From positions 186,001-250,000 of the forward strand of contig NZ_QOZG01000002.1 in NCBI RefSeq assembly GCF_003335045.1: a stretch of 64,000 bases of DNA. Reading direction: 5' to 3'. How positions within the stretch are numbered: the first letter of the stretch is position 1; each line of letters opens with the position of its first letter. This stretch comes from Paramesorhizobium salinisoli. GTDB taxonomy: Bacteria; Pseudomonadota; Alphaproteobacteria; Rhizobiales; Rhizobiaceae. The notes beneath the pieces are model-generated. The model did no database searches. It saw nothing but the letters and a program-made list of their open reading frames with translations, and was not told the DNA's origin. This document shows positions 34,553-42,812 of the stretch, piece after piece. A program made the position numbers and the translations under genes.

Positions 34553-35002
34553 ATGAACTATTCACAAACCAGGACACGCAACACCGTCAATTCCGCCGAA
34601 GTTTTATCCGTATCCGGGGTGACGTCTATCACGCGAGCGCGTGCGCCATTGGCTATGCTTTTGGCCACCCTGCTAATGCCGGCTGCCGCTTCCGCGCAGC
34701 AGGCTGACGGCGAACGGCTGTTCCGGCAGCGCTGCGGCGCCTGTCACAGCCTGGAGCCCGGACAGAACAGGGCCGGCCCACATCTATCTGATGTCATAGG
34801 CCGCAAGGCCGGGAGCATCGAGGGCGCCCGCTATTCAGCCGCATTGCGGGAGTCCGATATCGTCTGGGACAGCCAGTCGCTCGATACCTTTCTCACAGCG
34901 CCGCGCCAGATGGTGCCCGGCACGCAGATGACTGTCGGCGTTCCCAATGCCGCCCAGCGCGCGGCCATTATCACCTATCTGGAAGGTGCCGGTGCGCAAT
35001 AG
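34553..35002 (+). CDS. Class I cytochrome c (c2/cycM-like)
   Basis: 149 residues from ATG 34553, with AGAGGTGA upstream. A long N-terminal leader contains a hydrophobic signal (about 31-48, ending ASAQQ). Haem is bound by CGACH (61-65), with the Met ligand at 126 (VPGTQMTVGVPN). Fold landmarks NRAGPHLSDVIGRKAG and YSAALRESDIVWD are typical of soluble c2 cytochromes. It is a mobile electron carrier between periplasmic dehydrogenases and the terminal oxidase, and probably drains the Sox/Ior enzymes. It follows the sensor kinase after 160 bases without an obvious gene. Confidence 0.92.
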   Translation: MNYSQTRTRNTVNSAEVLSVSGVTSITRARAPLAMLLATLLMPAAASAQQADGERLFRQRCGACHSLEPGQNRAGPHLSDVIGRKAGSIEGARYSAALRESDIVWDSQSLDTFLTAPRQMVPGTQMTVGVPNAAQRAAIITYLEGAGAQ

Positions 35003-35075
35003 TGCCCACCGACGGTCCCAAGTCTGAGCAGCCGCTGAACACTGCATTGATCTGATCACCTTGAGTCGCAAGAGA

Positions 35076-35101
35076 CCCCGCAGAGACCATGTCTTGCGGG
35101 G
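35076..35101. terminator. Strong bidirectional hairpin terminator
   Basis: CCCCGCA (35076-35082) pairs with TGCGGGG (35095-35101), continued inward by AGAC/GTCT around a CAT loop, with one unpaired G. It lies between the convergent cytochrome and DUF4142 genes. Confidence 0.75.
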
Positions 35102-35149
35102 CCCTCCCGTCAGTTGACGCTTTTAGTCGTCATTTCATTATGCCGAAGG

Positions 35150-35680
35150 TCACTTGTTCAGTTCTGTGGCCATCTGCAGGTGATGCTCCAAGGCGGGGAG
35201 GGTCTTTGCTGCCCAGGCTTTGAGATCAGCATTCTCGCCCTCCTCACCGTATCGCTTGAACAGGTCGACCGCGTCTTCATGGACGTCTTCCTGGTCCGAC
35301 TGGTACTCCTTGGTGAATTCCTCACCTTGAAGTTTCTTCAGATCATCCAGCATCCCTTGATGAGCCGACGTCATCGCAGTGGGAATGGTGGCCTTGACCT
35401 TGCCCGACGTGACCAAATCCTTCAGTTCATTAGCCGTCTTTTGATGGTCGGTCAGCATCTGCTGCGCGAAGGCCTTCGTCTTCACGTCCGCACGTTCGAG
35501 CGCGAGCTTGCTTGATTCTATTTCAAACATGTCGCTGCTTGCAGCTTCCGTCACAAAATCCTCGGTCTTGGGGGCGACGCCCATGACGGAGTTCACTCCG
35601 GTCTTTTCCGCGGCTGACTGAGCGAAGGCCGCCGAGCTGGCCGTGGCAAGAATGATGGATGCATAGATGAGCGTTTTCAT
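35150..35680 (-). CDS. DUF4142 exported protein
   Basis: 176 residues from ATG 35680, which has AGGAGGT upstream. A signal peptide (about 1-20, ending AFAQ) is followed by the DUF4142 helical domain: EDFVTEAASSDMFEIESSKL, KTKAFAQQMLTDHQKTANEL and ALEHHLQMATELN. This ferritin-like four-helix family is exported and common near stress genes, but has no established function. Confidence 0.88.
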   Translation of the reverse strand: MKTLIYASIILATASSAAFAQSAAEKTGVNSVMGVAPKTEDFVTEAASSDMFEIESSKLALERADVKTKAFAQQMLTDHQKTANELKDLVTSGKVKATIPTAMTSAHQGMLDDLKKLQGEEFTKEYQSDQEDVHEDAVDLFKRYGEEGENADLKAWAAKTLPALEHHLQMATELNK

Positions 35681-35830
35681 GGGACCTCCTGTCAATCCAA
35701 CTCGAAAACACCTGGCAGGCGTCCTTGGTTCCTCCCTCTGCCAAGGAATTTGCAATAATGCGGCTATCCGGCTCTTCGGAACTACCGGCTGCCCGTCGCG
35801 TTCAATCCTTGAATCGAACGGAGGAAAACC

Positions 35831-36199
35831 ATGGGAAAGAAAAGAAAAGCCGTGCCGAAGCGCGTCGGTGGAGTGAAGGTGCCAAAGACCCTGCGGCGGT
35901 CTAGAATGCTGCGCGCACTCTTGGGCACGCCGCTTGGCCGTAATGTCCTGGCGAATGCCTTGACGGCTGCTGCTGCCGCCGCCGCCGCGGTCCTTGTCGA
36001 AGAGAGGCATGAAATTGCCCAAACGGGTAAAAAGGGTTTGAAAAAGAGCGGCAGGACGATGGCCATAGCCGGAGACGCGGTGCAGAGCGCAACAAACGCC
36101 GCCATGGAAGTGCTAGCTGAAACTGCCCAGTCCCTCCTACCGGAGGAGGCCCGAAAAGGGAAAAAGCTCGACGCCGGCAAAGAAACGGTAAGGCATTAA
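35831..36199 (+). CDS. Small basic, alanine-rich protein of unknown function
   Basis: 122 residues. A very basic start (MGKKRKAVPKRVGGVKVPKT) is followed by a hydrophobic Ala-rich stretch (about 43-56) and a second Lys-rich helix region. ATG 35831 has GGAGGAAAA upstream. Divergent from the DUF4142 gene. The composition suggests a membrane- or nucleic-acid-associated protein, but no family is recognised. Confidence 0.65.
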   Translation: MGKKRKAVPKRVGGVKVPKTLRRSRMLRALLGTPLGRNVLANALTAAAAAAAAVLVEERHEIAQTGKKGLKKSGRTMAIAGDAVQSATNAAMEVLAETAQSLLPEEARKGKKLDAGKETVRH

Positions 36200-36267
36200 G
36201 CCTGCAGCGCGTAAAGCCTTTGCCGGCAACACATAGCGGCCTTCCTCGCTTTATCGAAGGCCGAGTC

Positions 36268-36546
36268 ATGAAGCATGCGGGTGATTCCGCGCTTGGCCGC
36301 ATGAAAGCGGCGGCCAAGCTCCGTGCGATCGGGGTGCTGGTCAGAAAACATCCGCGCGCTCTATTGGCCGCGCTTTCAGCCGGCATCTGGCAAGCCGGCC
36401 GCGTCGGCGTGCAGGAACTACTTCAAAGCCTTGGTCACAAGGGAAGCCTCCGGGACAAGAAACATGATACTGGCGGTGCCAGATCCCATAAATGGTATTC
36501 AGTAACTTCCAAGGGATCGCCGCGGCAGAAACACCGGCTTCAATAG
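36268..36546 (+). CDS. Small basic protein of unknown function
   Basis: 92 residues from ATG 36268, with GAAGG seven bases upstream; an earlier in-frame ATG at 36220 is less well placed. It is rich in Lys, Arg and Ala, with an amphipathic/hydrophobic segment (about 26-44, HPRALLAALSAGIWQAGRVG). It follows the previous small basic gene on the same strand after 68 bases, and the two may work together. No known family. Confidence 0.55.
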   Translation: MKHAGDSALGRMKAAAKLRAIGVLVRKHPRALLAALSAGIWQAGRVGVQELLQSLGHKGSLRDKKHDTGGARSHKWYSVTSKGSPRQKHRLQ

Positions 36547-36848
36547 GTTTTGCGCTTCACGTTGTTGCAGTCAGGAGCAGGCGACAGAGTGTCCTGTCAG
36601 ATGGTAGATCGCGAACTCCGGAGGAATGGTTTTCTGAGCGTCGTGCGCTTCTGCGAGGTGACGGACTTTCACCATGGACGAAATGAATCGGAAGGCCTAG
36701 GGGGATAGACAAGGTCGCCAAGTTGCGATGAGGCGCTGGGTTCGGGACCAGCGTTTTCCGGTCTTTAGATCGATCGGATTCTGCGAAAACTGTGGCGATT
36801 CAAGAATTCTGTTTTACTTCCTCCCCATTTGTCCTTGAGAATGAAACC
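36547..36848. other. Intergenic space upstream of the nuclease operon
   Basis: About 300 bases. Short frames here lack ribosome sites or homology. It probably contains the promoter of the nuclease-ATPase operon and possibly the right edge of the accessory region. No second copy of the tRNA end was seen. Confidence 0.5.
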
Positions 36849-38120
36849 ATGCCGTTTCGCTTCGTCCACACAGCCGACCTCCATCTCGATTCTCCATTAC
36901 GTTCCCTGGCGATGCGCAATGCGGATCTCGCCCAACTCATCGGAGATGCCACGCGACAGGCGCTGGTTGCGATTGTCGATCTTTGCATCGAAGAGCAGGT
37001 AGATGCGCTGATCATCGCCGGTGATCTCTATGATGGCGAACAGACCTCGATGAAGACGGCCCGGTTTCTCGCCAGCCAGATGCAGCGCCTTCATGAGGCC
37101 GGCATCGCCGCTTTCATCGTTCGGGGCAATCACGATGCGCTGTCGCGCATCACGCAGGAGTTGATCCTGCCGCCATCGGTCAAGATCTTCGACAAGCGGG
37201 CTGGCGCCGTTGAACTCGTTCACGGCGATCTTGCTCTTGCGATCCATGGCCTGAGCTTCGCCAAACCCCAGGCGCCGGAAAGCCTGCTCGAAAAATACAA
37301 CCGCCCTGCCCCCGATACGGTCAATATCGGCATCATGCACACGAGCCTTTCGGGGGATGTCCGGCATGATCCTTACGCCCCCTGCAAGGCTTCCGACCTG
37401 CATGGCTGGGGTTTTGACTATTGGGCGCTGGGACATGTGCATATCCGCGCCCGGCATGCCGGAGAGCGCATGGTGGTCATGCCGGGGATGCCACAAGGCC
37501 GGGACATCAATGAAGCCGGTGAAAAGACGGTCACGCTCGTGACCGTCCACGACGATAGAAGTCTCACCGTCGAGGAGCGTCCTACCAGCATCGCCCAGTT
37601 CGAACGCGTGTCGGTCGACCTTTCCTCCGCCGGAACCTGGCGGGAGGCGGTCGAGCTGATTGAACAGGGAATGGGGGCCGCTCGCGACCGGACACGATCG
37701 GAGCATCTCGTCGGACGCCTGCAACTGAGCGGCGCAACGCCTTTGTCATGGCAGCTGCGCCGCGACCGCGATCTGCTGCTGGCGCAGACCGAGCAGCGCG
37801 CTGAGGGACTGGGCAAGACGTGGATCGAAAAAATCGAAATCGTCACGACAGCGCCTGTCAGCGCGCCCGCCGGTAATACTACCGCCGACCCCGTTTTGGA
37901 ACTCGGCGAATTGATGCGCAACGACATCATTCACCAGCATGGGGTTCGCGAAGCCGTCCGCGATCTGGTCAAGGAACTCCGCGATGATCTGCCGCCTGAA
38001 GCGCGCGGCTTCAGCGGCGATGACGAAGCCGCCTTCGAAGCCCTGGTCGACCAGCTTCTCCGGGAGGGAAGCGAGGACATGCTGGCCCGGCTGAAGCCCG
38101 AAATGTCAGAGACCACCTGA
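36849..38120 (+). CDS. YhaO/SbcD-like DNA repair metallophosphoesterase
   Basis: 423 residues from ATG 36849, where the conserved start FRFVHTADLHLDSPL begins; the longer frame from 36792 adds an unconserved prefix. Metal-binding phosphoesterase motifs occur in order: HTADLHLDSP, IIAGDLYDGEQ, VRGNHDALS, IGIMHTSLSG and YWALGHVHIR. This is the Mre11/SbcD fold, of the YhaO subtype. It is coupled by a one-base overlap (TGATG) to a YhaN-like ATPase, the usual partner. Together they probably form an SbcCD-like nuclease acting on DNA ends or hairpins. Confidence 0.9.
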   Translation: MPFRFVHTADLHLDSPLRSLAMRNADLAQLIGDATRQALVAIVDLCIEEQVDALIIAGDLYDGEQTSMKTARFLASQMQRLHEAGIAAFIVRGNHDALSRITQELILPPSVKIFDKRAGAVELVHGDLALAIHGLSFAKPQAPESLLEKYNRPAPDTVNIGIMHTSLSGDVRHDPYAPCKASDLHGWGFDYWALGHVHIRARHAGERMVVMPGMPQGRDINEAGEKTVTLVTVHDDRSLTVEERPTSIAQFERVSVDLSSAGTWREAVELIEQGMGAARDRTRSEHLVGRLQLSGATPLSWQLRRDRDLLLAQTEQRAEGLGKTWIEKIEIVTTAPVSAPAGNTTADPVLELGELMRNDIIHQHGVREAVRDLVKELRDDLPPEARGFSGDDEAAFEALVDQLLREGSEDMLARLKPEMSETT

Positions 38121-41100
38121 TGCGTCTTCGCCGGCTCGACCTCACCCGTTATGGCAAATTCACGGACCATTCGATCGATTTCGGGGAGCATGTCCCCGGC
38201 ACGCCTGACCTGCACATCGTCTATGGTTTGAACGAGGCCGGGAAATCGACGTCCCTTTCAGCCTATCTCGATCTTCTCTTCGGTATCGAGGAACGCACGC
38301 GCTATGGCTTCCTTCATCAGGGCAAGGCCATGGAGATTGGCGCCTGCCTCGAGTTCGACGGGCAGGCGCATGAGTTCAAGCGCGTCAAGCAGCGCAGCAA
38401 TTCCCTGCTGAACGGGCAAGGACAGCCGGTCAACGAAGCGTTTTTGAGCGTTCCGCTCGCCGGACTGACGCGCGAGGCCTATCGCATGATGTTTTCGCTC
38501 GACGATCAGACGCTGGAAGATGGCGGTAACGCCATTCTGGAAAGCAAGGGTGATCTGGGCGAACTGCTGTTTTCGGCGAGCGCCGGCCTTGCAGGCATCA
38601 GTTCCATCCTTGAGAGCGCGATCGACGAAGCCGATGGGATTTTCCGCAAGCGCGCGAGTTCGACGAAGATCGCAGGCCTGAAGCGGCAGATTGCGGAACT
38701 TAAATCCCGGCGCGACGAAATCGACACGCAGGCATCGGCCTACAAGACGCTGACGACCGCGCTCGCGCAGGCCGAGGCCGCCTACGACGCCGTCATGAAG
38801 GAAATCGGCACGGCAAAGGCGCGCCAGGAGGAGATAGCCCGCATCCTGCGCGCCCACCCCCGGGCGGCGGAACACCGTCGGGGACAAGAGGAACTGGAGC
38901 AGTACAAGTCCCTGCTCCATCCGCCTGCGAACTGGGCGGCGGCACTACCCGGCCTCATCAATGAGGAAACGCGGCTTCAAACCCAACTGGACGGACTTGG
39001 ACAGCGCGAACAGAAAGTTCGGGAGGCGCTGCAAGGGCCGGTGATCGACCAATGTGTGCTCGAGATGGCGGTCCGCCTCGACCAGCTGCCAGACGCGGCC
39101 GCGCGCTATACGACCGCTGAGGAAGACCTGCCGAAGCGGCAAGGGAAGCTGGCCGAATGGACCCGCAAGATCGATCTCATCCTCGCGGCTCTGGGCCAAT
39201 CGGATGTCGGCGATCCAAAGACGCTTCTCGTGCCGGTAGCAACGATCGGCGTGCTCCGTGATCTTATCGCTGACAAATCCGGCATAGATGTCGCCCGGCG
39301 GGCGGGCGAGAAAGAGCATGAAGCCGCCCGGCAGGCCCTGGAAAAAGAGCAGCGCGCCCGGACGGCACTCGACAGGCAGGGGCCCGCGATCGACGCCGGC
39401 AAAGTCGCACAGCTTCAATCCCTGGTGAGCCGCCTGCGGGAGGGCAATCTGGCCGCCGAGCTCCGTCTTGCCCAGCGCGGCCTTTCTGACAAGCGGCAGT
39501 CGTTTGATGACGCGGTAGGCGGGTTGCACCCCTGGACCGGCGATGGCGACGCGCTCCTGAGGCTATCGCCGCCGCGTCCTGACCGCCTTGAAGCCTGGAA
39601 GGCTGCCTTCACCGCGCTCGACAAGCGACGCTCGCAGATTGTCGAACGCGAAGGGGAGCTCATCACGAAGAGGGACGAGGACGCGGCCAGAATAGCCGCC
39701 CTGCGCGAAGCTTCCAGCCTTCTGGACGACGGGGAGGCCAACGCCGTGCTGATCGATCGTGACGAGGCGTGGGCACAGCATCTCTCGGCGATGGACCACG
39801 AGACGGCGCAGCGGTTCGAGACCAGCATGCGAAAGACCGATGCGGTCGCGGCCGCCCGCCTCAGTGGGGCCAAGGAACTCGAAGAATTGCGATCCCTGGC
39901 GGCTGCAGTGGCGGTGACCAGGGCCGGCCTCGACAGGCAAGGCGCATTGCTGCGCGAGAGCGATGAAGAATTGGAAATTTTGCGTCGTGAAATCAGGACG
40001 GAGACGCCCACCGAAATCGCGTTGAGTGGCGACGCGCCGACGGGTTCATGGTTGGCGAAGATCAGTCAGTGGGCGGAGAACCACGCTTCAGCCCTGGCTG
40101 CCTGGGATCATCTGCGTCGCGCCCTGAACGATATCGAGGTTGCCGAAGATGGACTGAAGGCAGAGCAAAGTTCCCTGGCGCAGGCGCTGGCCTCCACCGG
40201 GATCAATGTCGATGGGCTGGCCCTGGCCGCACTGGTGCAGGCTGCCGACAACATCCTCATGGACCATGCCGCGCTCCATGCCAAAAGGACGGAAGCGGAC
40301 AGACGCCTCGATGAACATGAAGCAGCCCTGGCCGAACGACAAAAAGCGCTCGACGAAGCCATCAAGGCATCCAATGCTTGGGAGAGCGATTGGACGAATA
40401 CCCTCGCGACCACATGGTTCGCCGACCAGCAAGGCAGCGTGGGCGCCGTGCGCGAACTCCTGAACGCGATCTCAGACCTGCCGGAGGCGCTCCGCGAACA
40501 CGATGATCTGCAACATCGTATCGATGCCATGGAGGCCGATCGGCAGGCATTCGCCAAGGCGGTCACCGAACTTCACGAGGCTCTTGGCGAGACACTTGAC
40601 GGAAAAGATCCGCTGTTCGCCGCGAAAGCCCTGATCCAACGGTACGTGGAGGCCAAGCAGGGCGAAGCGAAGCGACTGGAACATAACAGGGCGCTTGCCG
40701 ATCTCGCGATCGAACGCGAGCAACTGGAGGACGAGATTGCGGTACATGCCGCGCGCAGGAACGAGATGATCGACTTCTTCCATGTCGCCACCCTTGGCGA
40801 TGTTCGGCAAGAACTGGAGAATTGCCGGAAACGGGATGAACTGGTTGTGCAGCAGGGCAAGATAGAGCGACAGATCGTCGGCGAGATGCAGGAACAATCG
40901 CTGGACGATGCGATGATTGGCCTGGCCAACACCGACCTGTCCGAACTGCAACGGGAGCAGGCCGAACTCACGTCGCGGCTTGAGGATCTGGACGGACGCG
41001 CCAAGGATCTCTTCGCGGACAAGGCGCGTGCAACGGATCGCTTGAACGACATAGGCGGCGATGACGCCGTCGCCCGCATCGACGTTACCCGGCGAACGGT

Positions 41101-41602
41101 GCTTGTCGAAATCGAGGATCTGGCACTGCGATATCTGCGTTTGCGAAGCGGCAGCCTGATCGCCGAGCATGGCATTCGCGCCTATCGGGATAGACATCGC
41201 AGCGCCATGATGAACCGGGCATCGGAAGCGTTTCGCCTGATGACCCGCGATGGATATACGGGGCTCGCCACGCGGCCCGACAAGGATCGGGAAGCGCTCA
41301 TCGGACTGTCGCGGCATGGCGGCTCGAAGCTGGCGGTCGAAATGTCCAAGGGCACGCAGTTCCAGCTGTATCTGGCGCTGAGGTTGGCTGGATATGAAGA
41401 GTTCGCGACAGCCCGTCCATCCGTGCCGTTCATCGCCGATGACATTATGGAAACCTTCGACGAGCCCCGCTCGGAGGAAGTGTTCCGGCTATTCGGACAA
41501 ATGGCGCAGGCCGGCCAGGTGATTTACCTGACCCACCATCGGCATCTGTGCGAAATCGCGGCGCAAGTGGTGCCGTCGATCTCGATCCATGAAATCAGGT
41601 AA
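38120..41602 (+). CDS. YhaN/SbcC-like SMC-type ATPase
   Basis: 1160 residues. Walker A lies at the N-terminus (YGLNEAGKSTSLSAYL, about 35-50). The middle 800 residues are long coiled-coil segments rich in Ala, Glu and Arg. The C-terminal lobe has the signature and Walker B regions (SKGTQFQLYLALRLAGYEEF and FIADDIMETFD) and a switch-type His (IYLTHHRHL). It resembles Rad50/SbcC but is the YhaN subtype. It gives the ATP-driven clamp for the nuclease encoded just upstream. Length is at the upper end for YhaN. Confidence 0.9.
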   Translation: MRLRRLDLTRYGKFTDHSIDFGEHVPGTPDLHIVYGLNEAGKSTSLSAYLDLLFGIEERTRYGFLHQGKAMEIGACLEFDGQAHEFKRVKQRSNSLLNGQGQPVNEAFLSVPLAGLTREAYRMMFSLDDQTLEDGGNAILESKGDLGELLFSASAGLAGISSILESAIDEADGIFRKRASSTKIAGLKRQIAELKSRRDEIDTQASAYKTLTTALAQAEAAYDAVMKEIGTAKARQEEIARILRAHPRAAEHRRGQEELEQYKSLLHPPANWAAALPGLINEETRLQTQLDGLGQREQKVREALQGPVIDQCVLEMAVRLDQLPDAAARYTTAEEDLPKRQGKLAEWTRKIDLILAALGQSDVGDPKTLLVPVATIGVLRDLIADKSGIDVARRAGEKEHEAARQALEKEQRARTALDRQGPAIDAGKVAQLQSLVSRLREGNLAAELRLAQRGLSDKRQSFDDAVGGLHPWTGDGDALLRLSPPRPDRLEAWKAAFTALDKRRSQIVEREGELITKRDEDAARIAALREASSLLDDGEANAVLIDRDEAWAQHLSAMDHETAQRFETSMRKTDAVAAARLSGAKELEELRSLAAAVAVTRAGLDRQGALLRESDEELEILRREIRTETPTEIALSGDAPTGSWLAKISQWAENHASALAAWDHLRRALNDIEVAEDGLKAEQSSLAQALASTGINVDGLALAALVQAADNILMDHAALHAKRTEADRRLDEHEAALAERQKALDEAIKASNAWESDWTNTLATTWFADQQGSVGAVRELLNAISDLPEALREHDDLQHRIDAMEADRQAFAKAVTELHEALGETLDGKDPLFAAKALIQRYVEAKQGEAKRLEHNRALADLAIEREQLEDEIAVHAARRNEMIDFFHVATLGDVRQELENCRKRDELVVQQGKIERQIVGEMQEQSLDDAMIGLANTDLSELQREQAELTSRLEDLDGRAKDLFADKARATDRLNDIGGDDAVARIDVTRRTVLVEIEDLALRYLRLRSGSLIAEHGIRAYRDRHRSAMMNRASEAFRLMTRDGYTGLATRPDKDREALIGLSRHGGSKLAVEMSKGTQFQLYLALRLAGYEEFATARPSVPFIADDIMETFDEPRSEEVFRLFGQMAQAGQVIYLTHHRHLCEIAAQVVPSISIHEIR

Positions 41603-41630
41603 AGCGCCGGAAGAAAGCGGCGTCATCGGA

Positions 41631-42791
41631 TCAGGCCGACGCTGAACCCTTCACGAAGCTCTCCATGGCCGCGAAGGAGAAGGCGCTGATCGGCAGCGGC
41701 GTTTCACCATACAGCGCCAGATCGGCAAGGATTTCGCCGACAACGCTGGTGAATTTGAAGCCGTGCCCCGAACAGGGCGACGCCACGACGATGCGCGGGT
41801 CCGATGGCAGGAGATCAATGAGAAAATCCTCACTCGGCAGCATGGTGTAGCGGCAGGTGATGGCATTGACGCGCAGGCCTGCCGCGGCCGGAAGGCGGCG
41901 GGCGATGAAATCGTCGAGTAGCGCGAGATCGGCGGTGTTCACCGGCGGATTGGGACGGTCGGGGTCGATCTCCTCGCGGAAATGGGCATGCTTTCCGATC
42001 TTGACGCCATCGGGTCCGATGACAGGAAAACCGAAGAAGGAACCGGCATCCCCCTCATCACGGATGAAGGCTGGCATGCGGCCAAGTGCGGTGACAAAGC
42101 CGTCGCGTGGCTGATACCACGCCACGACCTGGCGGATGGGTACTGCGAGCCCCCGCAATTGCGGCACCAGTTCGGCGATCCACGGGCCGGTGGCCACCAC
42201 CACCTTGCCAACGCGATAGCGCGCCGTATCCGTAACGATCTCGACGCTGCTGTCGCCAGCCTCGATCGCAGTCACCTTCTCGCCGAAATGCAGGACCGCG
42301 CCGTCTGCCGCCGCGAGCTTGAGATAGCCAAAGATTGCCGCCTCCGGCCTGAGGAACCCGCCTTCCGGATCAAGAACGGCGATGTCGTCGACATCGAGCC
42401 CGAAGGCTGGAAAGCGCCTCAGCATCATCCCCCGGTCTAACACCTCCGAGGCGAGCCCGTGCAACTCAGCGGAGGCGAGCGTTCCCTTAACGATCTTGTC
42501 GTCGGGGCGGCCGATCTGCAGCACGCCCGTTATCGTCAATATCTGCTCGCGCAGCCGGTGCTCCATCGAACGCCAGTTGGCATAGGCGCGCTGCAGAAGC
42601 GGCACATAGGACGGATCCTCGAAATAGCCGAGCCTTATCAGCCGGCTGTCGCCATGGGAGGAACTCAGCGCATGGGCGGGAAACGCAGCCTCGATGCCAA
42701 TGACTTTGACGCCGCGTGCGGCGAGATGCGCGACCGCGGCGCTGCCCATCGCGCCCAGGCCGATGACGGCGACCTCATATTGCGTGGACAT
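41631..42791 (-). CDS. Sarcosine-oxidase/N-methyltryptophan-oxidase-like FAD enzyme
   Basis: 386 residues of the MSOX/MTOX (SolA-like) family. The FAD-binding start is VAVIGLGAMGSAAVAHLAAR, followed by SSSHGDSRLIRLGY. Cys340 in SPCSGHGFKFTSVVGEILAD matches the covalent FAD attachment site. It oxidatively removes an N-methyl or secondary amine, giving hydrogen peroxide. ATG 42791 has GGGGAGG upstream. It is the last gene of the amino-acid locus, 21 bases after the ammonia-lyase homologue, so its substrate may be an N-methyl amino acid taken up by the same importer. Confidence 0.9.
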   Translation of the reverse strand: MSTQYEVAVIGLGAMGSAAVAHLAARGVKVIGIEAAFPAHALSSSHGDSRLIRLGYFEDPSYVPLLQRAYANWRSMEHRLREQILTITGVLQIGRPDDKIVKGTLASAELHGLASEVLDRGMMLRRFPAFGLDVDDIAVLDPEGGFLRPEAAIFGYLKLAAADGAVLHFGEKVTAIEAGDSSVEIVTDTARYRVGKVVVATGPWIAELVPQLRGLAVPIRQVVAWYQPRDGFVTALGRMPAFIRDEGDAGSFFGFPVIGPDGVKIGKHAHFREEIDPDRPNPPVNTADLALLDDFIARRLPAAAGLRVNAITCRYTMLPSEDFLIDLLPSDPRIVVASPCSGHGFKFTSVVGEILADLALYGETPLPISAFSFAAMESFVKGSASA

Positions 42792-42812
42792 CTCACCTCC
42801 CCGATTCGTTGG

